From DATDAH01 sp963792205 (GTDB taxonomy: Bacteria > Actinomycetota > Acidimicrobiia > Acidimicrobiales > DATDAH01), in the NCBI GenBank assembly GCA_963792205.1, contig CAWBVI010000002.1, forward strand, positions 744,001 to 808,000: a stretch of 64,000 bases of DNA, in the 5' to 3' direction. The first letter of the stretch is position 1; each line of letters begins with the position of its first letter. Shown here piece after piece: positions 26,767 through 37,112 of the stretch. The position numbers and the translations under genes were made by a program. The notes under the pieces were generated by a model. It did no database searches. It saw nothing but the letters and a program-made list of their open reading frames with translations, and was not told the DNA's origin.

Positions 26767-29004
26767 TCAGCCGGGCTTCGGGCGGCCCCACCAGCGGGCG
26801 GCGATGCCGAGGGCGACGAGCCCCGCGCCGAGGGCCGTCCACGACGCGGCAGCCAGCCCGGTGCGGGGCAGCCAGGTCATCGGTGGGTCGTCGGGCGGCT
26901 CGGGGACCTCCACCGGGTCGGGCGGTTCGGGCCGGTCCTCGTCACGCTGGACCTCGTCGCGGTCGTCGTCGGCGTTGTCGCCCGGGGCGCGGTCGTCGGG
27001 GTGTGGGGCGGCGGCCACGTTGCGGACCACGGTGCCGGCGGGGACGTCCTGGCGCACGCGGGCCGTGACGCTCAGCTCCCGGGCGGCGCCGGCGGCCAGG
27101 TCGAAGGCGGGCCAGGCGACCCTGCCGGTCTCGGCCCGGGTGGGCGAGTGGGAGCCGCGCACGAACCCCAGCTCGCCCGGCAGCTCGTCGGTCACGACCA
27201 CGCCGTGCGCCGTGCCGCCGCCGGTGTTGCGGACGACGATCGCGTAGGTGACCTCGTCGCCAGGGGCGACCACCCGCCGCCCATCGTCCTTGTCGACCAC
27301 CAGGTCGGGCCGGGCGACGGCGACGCGGGCAGTGTCCCGGTCGTTGTCGGGGTCCGGGTCGCCCGGGTGCCGGACCGACGCGGTGTTGACGATGGTGCCG
27401 TCGCCGCCCGCGGCGGCGCGGACGTCGGCGGCGGCGGTGGCGGTCACCGTCAGGTCGCGGTGGGCACCGGCGTCGAGCCCCATGGCCGGCCACCGCACCG
27501 TGCCGTCGGCGTCCGAGACACCCCCCGCGCTGGCCGCCACGAACGTGAGGCCGTCCGGCAGGGTGTCGGCGATCGAGCTGATCCCGGTGGCGGCACTCGG
27601 ACCGTGGTTGGTGACCCGCAGCGTGTAGGTGAGCCCGTCACCGGGGCTGGCCGAGGTCGGCGAGACCGACTTCGTCACCTCGAGGTCGGCGCAGGCGTGC
27701 ACCGCGAGCGGCGTGGCATCGGGCGACTGCGGCGTGCCCGGGTACTCCGACCGCACCTCCGCGCCCTGATTGCCCGAGAGGGCGAGGAGCCGGGCCTGGT
27801 TCATCACCGTGCCGACGTCCAGGTCGGGCGGCAGGGCTACGTCGACCTCGATGGTCGCGGTGCTGTCGTGGGGGATGCGGAGCCCGTCGATCCGTAGCCG
27901 GCGGGTCCCCCCGTAGTCGTTGGCCTCGCCGCCGAAGGGGTTCACGAGGCTCCCGGCGACGAAGGTGCGACCGTCCGCAGGGAGCTGGTCGAGGAAGTCG
28001 GCGGTGACCGCCTCGCCGGCCTCCCGCTGGTCCTCGACGGTGATGGCCCGGTTCGTGATCGTGGCGCGGTAGGTGACGGTGCTCCCCGCGCAGGCGATGA
28101 CCGGGTTCACCCGCTTCTCCATGCCGATCGTGAACGGGCAGGACGCGCCGTCGGAGTGGATCACGTCGGGTCCCTGGGCCACCGCCACCGGGCGGCCGGT
28201 GCCGACGTCGTTGATTCGGTAGAGCGTGTCCTGGTGTCCCCCGGTCCGCCGCAGGCCGTAGAGCCAGAGGCGGCCGAAGCTGTCGAAGAACGACGAGCCG
28301 GCGAAGATCGGAGCCGCGAACCTCGGGCCGATGGGCCGGGCCGCACCCGTCCTCAGGTCGAGCTGCACGATCCGCTCGTGGACGGTGCTGAAGGCGTAGA
28401 GCCGGCCGTCGATCGGGTTGAACGCGACATCGCCGATGTCGTTGTTGCCGAGCGACGGGTGCGAGAAGGTCCGCACGACACGGGGCGGGGCGACCGACAC
28501 GTCGATCTCGGCCCAGGTGGCGGGCGCGGTACCTCGAGGCGTGGGCGCGGGGACGTCATCACCGAGGACCAGGTAGTGCCCGTTGGGGAGGAACGTGCCG
28601 GCATAGGTCCGGGTCCACGCGGCCGGCATCGGTTCCGGCGCACCGAGGTCGATCTCCTCGCCGTCGGCCGAGACCCGGACGACGTGGTGCGGATCGAGGG
28701 TGCCGATGCCGTACAGGAAGTCGTCGGAGGGATTGTGCGCGAGGCCGTTGGCGGTCAGACCGCCGTCGCCGACGGCGCGCAGGGCTCCGGTCACCTGGTC
28801 GACCCGGTTGAGCGTCATGTGGCCCGGGCGGCCGGTGGTGAGGTACAGGCCGCCGTCGCACTCGAGGGGGGCCTGGCCCCCGGCGGGCTCCGCGGCGGCG
28901 ACGGCGATCGTCACCGCGGTGACCAGCACGGCGGCCAGGCCCAGCAGTCCCCGGCGGGAGAGGGCGGCGCGGACCAGGGCGGTGCGGAGCGAGGTGGCGG
29001 GCAT
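26767..29004 (-). CDS. Sortase-anchored surface protein: DUF6923-like propeller plus DUF11 repeats
   Basis: 745 residues. A signal peptide ends near A-E-P-A-G-G-Q-A (about 45). Residues about 46-290 form a DUF6923-like propeller (G-L-Y-L-T-T-G, D-V-A-F-N-P-I-D-G-R-L-Y-A). An isopeptide-type region follows, then two DUF11 repeats near 440-545 and 565-670, each with T-Y-x-x-x-V-x-N-x-G. The C-terminus is acidic/proline-rich, then L-P-R-T-G at about 712-716, a hydrophobic span and R-W-W-G-R-P-K. That is a cell-wall sorting signal. No sortase is in the window. The start ATG has a GGGAGG site. Its role may be adhesion or wall structure. Confidence 0.85.
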   Translation of the reverse strand: MPATSLRTALVRAALSRRGLLGLAAVLVTAVTIAVAAAEPAGGQAPLECDGGLYLTTGRPGHMTLNRVDQVTGALRAVGDGGLTANGLAHNPSDDFLYGIGTLDPHHVVRVSADGEEIDLGAPEPMPAAWTRTYAGTFLPNGHYLVLGDDVPAPTPRGTAPATWAEIDVSVAPPRVVRTFSHPSLGNNDIGDVAFNPIDGRLYAFSTVHERIVQLDLRTGAARPIGPRFAAPIFAGSSFFDSFGRLWLYGLRRTGGHQDTLYRINDVGTGRPVAVAQGPDVIHSDGASCPFTIGMEKRVNPVIACAGSTVTYRATITNRAITVEDQREAGEAVTADFLDQLPADGRTFVAGSLVNPFGGEANDYGGTRRLRIDGLRIPHDSTATIEVDVALPPDLDVGTVMNQARLLALSGNQGAEVRSEYPGTPQSPDATPLAVHACADLEVTKSVSPTSASPGDGLTYTLRVTNHGPSAATGISSIADTLPDGLTFVAASAGGVSDADGTVRWPAMGLDAGAHRDLTVTATAAADVRAAAGGDGTIVNTASVRHPGDPDPDNDRDTARVAVARPDLVVDKDDGRRVVAPGDEVTYAIVVRNTGGGTAHGVVVTDELPGELGFVRGSHSPTRAETGRVAWPAFDLAAGAARELSVTARVRQDVPAGTVVRNVAAAPHPDDRAPGDNADDDRDEVQRDEDRPEPPDPVEVPEPPDDPPMTWLPRTGLAAASWTALGAGLVALGIAARWWGRPKPG

Positions 29005-29150
29005 GCGGTCGGCCTCCCGGCTGGAGAATGAATGAAACTACATGAAAGCTTCATCAGGTCGGACAACGACTGTCAAGGGAATTGACGGAAAGACCGGAAA
29101 TAGCATGAGCGGTCCGGGGCCCGGGCACCTCGTCGCCTACGGTCCGGACG
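29005..29150. promoter_or_regulatory. AT-rich divergent intergenic region
   Basis: Bases about 29024-29105 are clearly richer in A and T than the rest of the window. They carry the inverted repeat ATGAA-AGC-TTCAT and nearby ATGAA copies. They lie upstream of the surface protein gene (minus) and the SDR gene (plus) and probably hold both promoters. For the SDR, TACGGT at 29138-29143 lies 7 bases before its GTG, a leaderless pattern. Confidence 0.4.
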
Positions 29151-29948
29151 GTGCCGGGACTCCTCGACGGACGGGTGGCCGTGGTCACCGGAGGTGCGGG
29201 TGGCATCGGGCGGGCCGCCTCGTCGCTGCTCGCCGCCGAGGGGGCCCACGTCCACGTGGTCGACGTCGACGCCGACCGGACCGCCACGACCGTCGCCGCG
29301 TTGGCGTCGGGCACGGGGCACGTGGTCGACGTGCGCGATCCGGCCGCCGTCACCGCGCTGGCCGAGTCGGTGGGCCGAGTCGACGTCTTGGTCAACAACG
29401 TCGGGCACTGGGTGCGGATCGTGGACTTCGCCTCGTCCGAGCCGGAGCACTGGGACGAGCTGCACGCGCTCAACCTGGCGCACGTGCTGCGCACGACCCG
29501 TGCGTTCCTGCCGGCGATGATCGAGGCCGGTACGGGCTCGATCGTGAACGTCACCTCCATCGAGGGCGTGCGGGGCTACCCGCCCGACCCCGTCTACGCG
29601 GCGTACAAGGCGGCCGCGAACCACTTCACGCGGTCCCTCGCGGTGCAGGTGGGTGACCGGGGGGTGCGGGTCAACGCCATCGCCCCGGACGTGACCGACT
29701 CGCTCCAGGTGCCCTATGACCGGATGGTCCCCGACGAGCAGCGCGACCTCTGGCCCCGTTGGGTCCCGGTCGGGCGGATGGGGGTGCCCGAGGATCAGGC
29801 GAAGGTGATCCTGTTCCTCGCCTCCGACCAGTCGGCCTTCCTCACCGGCCAGGTCCTGAACACCTCCGGAGGGACCGAGGTCGCCGGCGGCTGGTTCCGC
29901 ACCGACCGGAACCCGACCGGGTGGACCAACCGCCCCGTCGACCCGTGA
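29151..29948 (+). CDS. SDR family oxidoreductase
   Basis: 265 residues, a classical short-chain dehydrogenase. The cofactor motif T-G-G-A-G-G-I-G is at about 13-20, N-N-V-G near 82-85, and the catalytic Ser and Y-A-A-Y-K are near 135-155. Asp residues after the second beta strand (V-D-V-D) favour NAD(H) over NADP(H). The GTG start has no ribosome site but a TANNNT element 7 bases upstream. It is a single-gene unit. The substrate is unknown. Confidence 0.9.
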   Translation: MPGLLDGRVAVVTGGAGGIGRAASSLLAAEGAHVHVVDVDADRTATTVAALASGTGHVVDVRDPAAVTALAESVGRVDVLVNNVGHWVRIVDFASSEPEHWDELHALNLAHVLRTTRAFLPAMIEAGTGSIVNVTSIEGVRGYPPDPVYAAYKAAANHFTRSLAVQVGDRGVRVNAIAPDVTDSLQVPYDRMVPDEQRDLWPRWVPVGRMGVPEDQAKVILFLASDQSAFLTGQVLNTSGGTEVAGGWFRTDRNPTGWTNRPVDP

Positions 29949-29990
29949 GCGCTGGTCCAGGGAGCGCGGGCGGAGACGGTTGAGGAGCCG

Positions 29991-32231
29991 CTAGGCGGGA
30001 GCGACCTCGACGGGGACGCCGTTCAGGACCGCATTGCCCGAGAGGGGATCGAGTTGGGTCCCGTCGGTCAGCAGGTTCACGTTGACGCCAGGACGCTTGC
30101 CGGCGACGGCCATCTCGATGCCCGGGAGGTCGTGGCCCCACCCGTGAGGGAGCGAGACCACCCCGGGACGGATGGCATCGGTGACCTCGACCGGAGCCAC
30201 GAGGTGGCCGACCCGGCTCTGCACCCGGGCCGACCCGCCGTCGGACAGGCCGAGGCGGCCGGCGTCGTCCGGGTGGACCTGGAGCGTGCACCGGTCCTTG
30301 CCCTTGGTCAGGACCTCGACGTTGTGCATCCACGAGTTGTTCGACCGGAGGTGGCGGCGCCCGATGAGCACCATGGCGCCGTCCTCGGGCGGGGTGAGGC
30401 CGGCGGCCAGGCGCCCGAGGTCGGCCCGGATGGGTTCGGCCAGCAACTCGACCTTGGCCGACTCGGTCTTGAGGATGCCGGGCAACCGTGGCTCGAGCGG
30501 ACCGAGGTCGATCCCATGGGGGTTCTCCTCCAGCCGGGCGAGGCTCAGCCCGTCGGGCTCGGTGCCGAAGCCGTCGCCGTAGGGGCCGGCCCGCAGCATG
30601 AGGTCGACCAGGCGCTCCTCGGGCGGGTGGTGGTCGACGGCCGTCCGGATCTCCTCCGGGTCCCGGTCGGCGATGGGCGAGCCCGGCGCCGACTGGAGCG
30701 AGGCCAGCAACCCGTCGAAGAGGAGATCGTCGACCACGGCCGGGTCGGCCGCCGCACCCTGCCCGGCCGCGATCAGCGCCAGGCGGGCGAGGATCTCGTA
30801 CTCCTGGACAGCGTCGTCGTCGGGCAGGACCGGCGGCGAGTAGTTGGCCACGTTGCGCACGGCGAGCCCGTAGAAGGCGAGGTCGTAGTGGCCGCGGGCG
30901 AGGGCCGAGGGCGGCGGGAGGATCACGTCCGCGTGCCGTGAGGTCTCGTTCACGTAGGGATCGACCGCCACCATGAACTCGAGGCCGTCGAGGGCGGCGT
31001 CCAACCGGCCACCGTCGGGGGTCGACAGCACCGGGTTGCCGGCGACCGTGATCAGGGCCCGGACCTGGTCCTCGCCCGCCGTCTCGATCTCGTCGACGAG
31101 TGTGGCGACGGGGATCTCGCCCCGGACCTCGGGGTGGTCGCGCACCCGACTGCGCCACCGGCCGGTGGTGAAGCCCCGGCCCCCTCCGTCCGGGCCTCGA
31201 CGACGGGAGTGGGCGGCGAGCGGGAACATGGCCCCGCCCGGGCGGTCGAGGTTCCCGGTCACGAGGTTGAGCGCGTCGACGGCCCAGGCCGCAAGGGTCC
31301 CGAAGCTGACCGTGTGGGTCCCGATGCGGCCATAGGCCACCGCGGTCGGGGCGGTGGCGAACTCCCGGGCCAGCCGACGGATGTCGTCGGCGGCCAGCCC
31401 GGTCACCGGCGCGACCGCCTCGGGCGTGAACCCCTCGAGGGCGTCCGCCAGCTCGTCCAGCCCGGCCGTGTGCTCGCCGGCGGCGCCGGGGTCGTCGAGC
31501 CCCTCGGCCAGGACCACCTGGACCATGGCGAGGAGCAGGTGGGCGTCGGCCCCGGGCCGGATGGCGACGTGCTCGTCGGCTTCCTCGACGGTCCGGGTGC
31601 GACGGGGGTCGACCACGACCACCCGCCCACCCCGGGCCTGTATGGCCTTGACGCGGCCGGGGAAGTCCGGGGCGGTGCAGAGGCTGCCGTTCGACTCCCA
31701 GGGGTTGGCCCCGAGCATGAGCAGGAAGTCGGTGCGGTCGAGGTCCGGCACCGGCATGGCGCCGGGGTCACCGAACAGCAGCCCGCAGGACACGTGCTTG
31801 GGCATCTGGTCGACGGTGCTGGCCGAGCACAGGTTGCGGGTGTTCAGGCTCTGGATCAGCGGGCGCAGGTACAGCGCGCCGCTCATGTGGTGCACGCTCG
31901 GGTTGCCGAGGTACAGGGCGACGGCGTTGCGGCCGTGGGCTTCCCACACCTTGCCGAGGCCCTCCTCGACGGCGGCGAAGGCCTCGTCCCAGGTGACCTC
32001 CTTCCATCCGTCGCCGTCCCTGACGCGGGGTGCTCGCAGCCAGTCGGGGTCCTCGTGCAGCTGCTTCAGGGTCGAGCCCTTGGGGCAGATGAAGCCGTGG
32101 CTGAAGACGTCCTCACGATCGCCCCGGATGCGCTTGATCCGATCGCCCTCCAGGGTGATCTCGAGCCCGCAGGTGGCCTCGCACAGCGGGCAGGTCCGGT
32201 ACGCGACGCGCGTGTCCCCGGTGTCGGTCAT
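29991..32231 (-). CDS. Molybdopterin-dependent oxidoreductase, formate-dehydrogenase/BisC superfamily
   Basis: 746 residues. The N-terminal [4Fe-4S] site has Cys14, Cys17, Cys21 and Cys49 (C-P-L-C-E-A-T-C, then C-P-K-G). Molybdopterin oxidoreductase domains follow (G-A-N-P-W-E-S-N-G, V-V-V-D-P-R-R-T), with the dinucleotide-binding domain at the C-terminus (L-P-H-G-W-G-H-D). There is no Tat signal, so it should be cytoplasmic. No electron-transfer subunit is encoded next to it. I chose the ATG ending at 32231, with GGGAG upstream, over a longer form. The substrate is unassigned. Confidence 0.87.
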   Translation of the reverse strand: MTDTGDTRVAYRTCPLCEATCGLEITLEGDRIKRIRGDREDVFSHGFICPKGSTLKQLHEDPDWLRAPRVRDGDGWKEVTWDEAFAAVEEGLGKVWEAHGRNAVALYLGNPSVHHMSGALYLRPLIQSLNTRNLCSASTVDQMPKHVSCGLLFGDPGAMPVPDLDRTDFLLMLGANPWESNGSLCTAPDFPGRVKAIQARGGRVVVVDPRRTRTVEEADEHVAIRPGADAHLLLAMVQVVLAEGLDDPGAAGEHTAGLDELADALEGFTPEAVAPVTGLAADDIRRLAREFATAPTAVAYGRIGTHTVSFGTLAAWAVDALNLVTGNLDRPGGAMFPLAAHSRRRGPDGGGRGFTTGRWRSRVRDHPEVRGEIPVATLVDEIETAGEDQVRALITVAGNPVLSTPDGGRLDAALDGLEFMVAVDPYVNETSRHADVILPPPSALARGHYDLAFYGLAVRNVANYSPPVLPDDDAVQEYEILARLALIAAGQGAAADPAVVDDLLFDGLLASLQSAPGSPIADRDPEEIRTAVDHHPPEERLVDLMLRAGPYGDGFGTEPDGLSLARLEENPHGIDLGPLEPRLPGILKTESAKVELLAEPIRADLGRLAAGLTPPEDGAMVLIGRRHLRSNNSWMHNVEVLTKGKDRCTLQVHPDDAGRLGLSDGGSARVQSRVGHLVAPVEVTDAIRPGVVSLPHGWGHDLPGIEMAVAGKRPGVNVNLLTDGTQLDPLSGNAVLNGVPVEVAPA

Positions 32232-32282
32232 GGGTGCAGTCTCCCACCTGCGGGGAACGAACACCCTTACCTCCCACGTCAG

Positions 32283-32288
32283 TACCGT
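32283..32288 (+). promoter_or_regulatory. -10 element for the Pat-like acetyltransferase gene (leaderless)
   Basis: TACCGT lies 7 bases before the GTG at 32296, and no ribosome site is visible between them. Confidence 0.4.
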
Positions 32289-32295
32289 CGGCACC

Positions 32296-34833
32296 GTGTC
32301 CGACCGGTGGGAGGCCGATGTGGTGCTGGCTGACGGCGGCGTCGCCCACGTGCGACCGATCCGCCCGGACGACGCCGAGGCCCTGGTCGCCTTCCACCAC
32401 CGGCAGTCGCCGGAAAGCCTGTACTACCGGTACTTCTCGCCCAAGCCGACCCTCACCCCCGACGAGGTCGAGCGCCTGGTCACCGTGGACCACGACCGGC
32501 ACATGGCCTTCGTGGGCATCGCCGACGACCTGCTCATCGGCGTCGGCCGCTACGACGAGTACCGCGGCCGCAACGAGGCCGAGGTGGCCTTCATGGTGGA
32601 CGACGCCCATCGGGGTCGCGGGCTGGCCACGATCTTCCTCGAGTACCTCATCACCGCGGCCCGGGAGGCCGGGTTCGACGGCCTGGTCGCGGAGGTCCTG
32701 CCCGACAACCGCCGGATGCTGGCCGTCTTCGAGCGGGCGGGCTTCGACGCCCACCGCCAGTTCGCCGACGGCGTGATCGAGGTCGAGCTCGGACTCGACG
32801 TCACCGAAGAGGCCCAGGCCGCCATCGAGGGCCGCGAGCAGCGGGCGGAGGCCCGGGCGGTCGGCCGGCTCCTCGCCCCGGCGGCGGTGGCGGTGATCGC
32901 CGCGCCCGGGCCGACCGGGGACAGCGCCCGGGCCGCGTACACCCAGCTCGTGGCCCACGACTTCGCCGGCCCGGTGCGGCGGGTGGGCTCGGCGGCGGCC
33001 TGGGACGGCCCCGCCCACGAGCGGATCGAAGACGTCGCCGACGCCGTCGACCTCGCCGTGGTGGGCGTCGACCCGGCCGACCTCGTCGCCACCCTCGAGG
33101 CCTGTGGCCGCAAGGGCGTGCGGGGGGCGGTCGTGCTCACCCCGACCGCCCACGCCCCGGCCGGCCTGGTCGAGCTGGCTCGCGGCTTCGGACTGCGCCT
33201 GGTGGGTCCGGGCTCGCTGGGCGTGATCAACCCCGACCCCGCGGTCTGCCTCCACGCCTCGCCGTTGGGCATCCCGGTCGGCCGCGGGCCGATCGGCTTC
33301 CTCAGCCAGTCGGGCTCGCTCGCCGCCGCGCTCGTCGACCGGGCGGCGTCGGTCGGGCTCGGCTTCTCCGGCGTCGTCGCCGTCGGCGACAAGGCCGACG
33401 TCTCCGCCAACGACCTCCTCCAGTACTGGGAGACCGACGACGCCACGCAGGTCATCGCGCTCTACCTGCAGTCCTTCGGCAATCCCCGCAAGTTCGCCCG
33501 GATCGCCCGCCGGGTGTCTCGGCGCAAGCCGATCGTGGCGGTGAAGAGCGGGCGGGCCCCGGTCAACGCCGATGGCGACGAGTGGCCCGACGACATGGTC
33601 GACGCCCTGCTGGTGCAGACGGGCGTCATCCGGGTCGACACCACCGAGGAGCTGCTCGACGTTGCCCGGGTCCTTGCCTCGCAGCCCATCCCGGCGGGGC
33701 CCCGCACGTTCGTGGTCAGCAACCGGATCGGGCCGGCGACCGTGGCGACGGACGCATGTGTCGGCGCGGGCCTGGTCGTAGCGGGGACGACGGTGCTGGA
33801 GTCGGGCGCCCCGCCGGCCCAGTGGGCGGACGTGGTCGAGCGGGTGCTGACCGGATCGGCCGACGCCGCGCTCGTGCTGTGTGCTGAGCCTGCGGGCGCC
33901 GAGGTCGACGCCATCCTCGCCGCCGTGCACCACTCGGCGGCCGCCGCCGGCCGTCCGGTGGTGGCCACCACGGTCGGACAGGAGCGGCGGGACGGTGCGC
34001 TGCCTTCCTTCGCCTTCCCGGAGCGGGCGGCGCGCAGCCTCGGTCGCGTCGCCGCCTACGGCGCGTGGCGGGGGCGGCCGGCGGGCACGGTCCCCGACCT
34101 CGCCGGCATCGACGCCGACGCCGGTCGGGCCGTCGTCGACGCCGCACTGGCCGAGAGCCCCGCGGGCCGGCGCCTGACCGTCGACGAGCTCGGGCTCCTG
34201 CTTGCCGCCTTCGGGGTGCAGGCCCCGCCCTGCCGGGTCGTCGCCGACGGTCCCGCGGCGGCGGCCGCGCTGGACGAGCTGTCGCCGCCCGTGGCCCTCA
34301 AGGCCCTGGGGCTCGAGCGCCTCGGCAAGGTCGAGGCCCAGGGCGTGGCCCTCGACCTGCACGAGGGCGACGAGGTCCGGGCGGCCTTCGACCGGATGGC
34401 CGACCGGCTGGGCGACGCCATGCGGCCGGCGCTCCTGCAGGAGATGGTCGAGCCCGGGGCTGACATCCTCGTCGTCCTCCACCAGCACCCGCGGTGGGGC
34501 TCCACGATCAGCGCGGGGGTCGGCGGCGCCGTCGCCCGCGCCTTGGGCGACCGGGTCCAGCGGGTCGTACCGCTGACCGACCTCGACGCCGTGCGCCTCG
34601 TCGCCGCCTCGCCCGCCCTGCGACTCATCGAGGACTGTGGCGACGCCGCGGACCGGGCGCCCCTGGAGGAGCTGCTGCTGCGGGTGTCGGCGCTGGCCGA
34701 CGCCCTGCCGGAGGTGTCCACGCTGGCGCTCAACCCGGTCATCGTCGGGCCGGAGGTGGCCTGGGTCACGGCGGTGTCGGCGCAGGTGCGACCCTGGACC
34801 CCCGGGCCCGACCCCCGGCTGCGGAGGCTGTGA
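32296..34833 (+). CDS. Pat-like protein: GNAT acetyltransferase fused to ADP-forming acetyl-CoA synthetase-like domains
   Basis: 845 residues. Residues about 15-160 are a GNAT domain, with acetyl-CoA loop D-A-H-R-G-R-G-L-A. A CoA-binding domain (about 180-300), a succinyl-CoA-ligase-like domain (I-G-F-L-S-Q-S-G-S) and an ATP-grasp-like domain (V-A-L-K-A-L-G-L-E) follow. The GNAT-first order is that of the actinobacterial Pat (Streptomyces PatA type), which acetylates acyl-CoA synthetases. The synthetase-like part probably senses metabolites and does not make acetyl-CoA. The quinone oxidoreductase gene begins 2 bases after its stop. Confidence 0.85.
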   Translation: MSDRWEADVVLADGGVAHVRPIRPDDAEALVAFHHRQSPESLYYRYFSPKPTLTPDEVERLVTVDHDRHMAFVGIADDLLIGVGRYDEYRGRNEAEVAFMVDDAHRGRGLATIFLEYLITAAREAGFDGLVAEVLPDNRRMLAVFERAGFDAHRQFADGVIEVELGLDVTEEAQAAIEGREQRAEARAVGRLLAPAAVAVIAAPGPTGDSARAAYTQLVAHDFAGPVRRVGSAAAWDGPAHERIEDVADAVDLAVVGVDPADLVATLEACGRKGVRGAVVLTPTAHAPAGLVELARGFGLRLVGPGSLGVINPDPAVCLHASPLGIPVGRGPIGFLSQSGSLAAALVDRAASVGLGFSGVVAVGDKADVSANDLLQYWETDDATQVIALYLQSFGNPRKFARIARRVSRRKPIVAVKSGRAPVNADGDEWPDDMVDALLVQTGVIRVDTTEELLDVARVLASQPIPAGPRTFVVSNRIGPATVATDACVGAGLVVAGTTVLESGAPPAQWADVVERVLTGSADAALVLCAEPAGAEVDAILAAVHHSAAAAGRPVVATTVGQERRDGALPSFAFPERAARSLGRVAAYGAWRGRPAGTVPDLAGIDADAGRAVVDAALAESPAGRRLTVDELGLLLAAFGVQAPPCRVVADGPAAAAALDELSPPVALKALGLERLGKVEAQGVALDLHEGDEVRAAFDRMADRLGDAMRPALLQEMVEPGADILVVLHQHPRWGSTISAGVGGAVARALGDRVQRVVPLTDLDAVRLVAASPALRLIEDCGDAADRAPLEELLLRVSALADALPEVSTLALNPVIVGPEVAWVTAVSAQVRPWTPGPDPRLRRL

Positions 34834-34835
34834 CG

Positions 34836-35813
34836 ATGCGAGCAGTGGTGTTGGAGACCTACGGCAGTCCCGAGGTGCTGACCGTGCGGGACGTGCCCGA
34901 GCCCGAGCCGGGGCCCGAGGAGGTGCTCGTCGCCGTGACCGGTTCGGCGGTCAACCGGGCCGACGTGCTCCAGCGCTTGGGTCTCTACCCCGGCCCGCCG
35001 GCTGAGCACGAGATCCCCGGCATGGAGTTCGCCGGCCGGGTGGCCGAGGTGGGGGAGCGGGTCACGGCCTGGTCACCCGGCGACGAGGTCATGGGCATCG
35101 TCGGGGGCGGGGCGTACGCCGAGCGGCTCTGCGTCCACGAGCGCCAGGCGCTGGCCGTTCCGGCCGAGCTCGGCCTGGCCGATGCCGCCGCGGTCCCCGA
35201 GGTCTTCTTCACCGCCTACGACGCGCTCGTGCTTCAGGGCGGGCTCACGTCGGGGCGGGTCGCCCTCGTCCACGCCGGCGCCTCGGGGGTGGGCACCGCG
35301 GCGATCCAGCTGGCCAAGGCCGTCGGCGCCCGGATCGTGGTGACCACGTCGACGGGCAAGGTCGACGCCTGCCGTGACCTCGGTGCGGACCTCGTGGTCG
35401 ACTACACGCGGGACGACTTCGTCGAGGCCGTCGAGCGCTTCACCGGTGGTGCCGGAGTCGACGTGGTCCTCGATGTGATCGGCGGGGACTACGTGGACCG
35501 CAACCTGCGCTGCGTGCGCCCGACCGGCACGGTCATCCAGGTGGGTCTGATGGGCTCGGGGGCGGCCGAGCTGTCGCTCGGCCTCCTGCTCTCGAAGCGC
35601 ATCCGCTACGTCGGCACGGTCCTGCGGGCCCGCCCGATCGAGGAGAAGATCGCCGTCACCCAGCGCTTCGGGGCCGAAGTCGTCCCCCGCTTCGGCGACG
35701 GCTCGCTCCGGCCGGTGATCGACTCCCGCTACCGCCTCGACGCCGTAGCCGAGGCCCACCGGCGGATGGAGGCCAACGCCAACGTCGGGAAGCTGGTGCT
35801 CGACATCGGCTGA
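34836..35813 (+). CDS. NADPH:quinone oxidoreductase, zinc-free MDR family
   Basis: 325 residues. The N-terminal GroES-like domain begins M-R-A-V-V-L and has N-R-A-D-V-L-Q-R-L-G-L-Y-P, a pattern of the PIG3/TP53I3-like quinone reductases. The Rossmann motif G-A-S-G-V-G-T-A-A-I-Q-L-A is near 148-160. The zinc-binding cysteines of alcohol dehydrogenases are missing. It reduces quinones or enones with NADPH. It is in the same operon as the Pat-like gene. Confidence 0.9.
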   Translation: MRAVVLETYGSPEVLTVRDVPEPEPGPEEVLVAVTGSAVNRADVLQRLGLYPGPPAEHEIPGMEFAGRVAEVGERVTAWSPGDEVMGIVGGGAYAERLCVHERQALAVPAELGLADAAAVPEVFFTAYDALVLQGGLTSGRVALVHAGASGVGTAAIQLAKAVGARIVVTTSTGKVDACRDLGADLVVDYTRDDFVEAVERFTGGAGVDVVLDVIGGDYVDRNLRCVRPTGTVIQVGLMGSGAAELSLGLLLSKRIRYVGTVLRARPIEEKIAVTQRFGAEVVPRFGDGSLRPVIDSRYRLDAVAEAHRRMEANANVGKLVLDIG

Positions 35814-35823
35814 CGCCGGTCGG

Positions 35824-37092
<1,269 letters not shown>

Positions 37093-37098
37093 GCACCG

Positions 37099-37104
37099 AG
37101 GTTA
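37099..37104 (-). promoter_or_regulatory. -10 element of citrate synthase (leaderless)
   Basis: On the minus strand this is TAACCT, 6 bases from the gltA ATG, in the short gap behind the LysR gene. There is no ribosome site in the gap. Confidence 0.5.
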
Positions 37105-37112
37105 CGTCGCCC

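Noticed and set aside
32113..34488. Long minus-strand open frame opposite the Pat-like gene
   Set aside because: It is antisense to a gene with clear GNAT and CoA-ligase motifs, has an Arg/Gly/His-rich composition and no recognisable domain.
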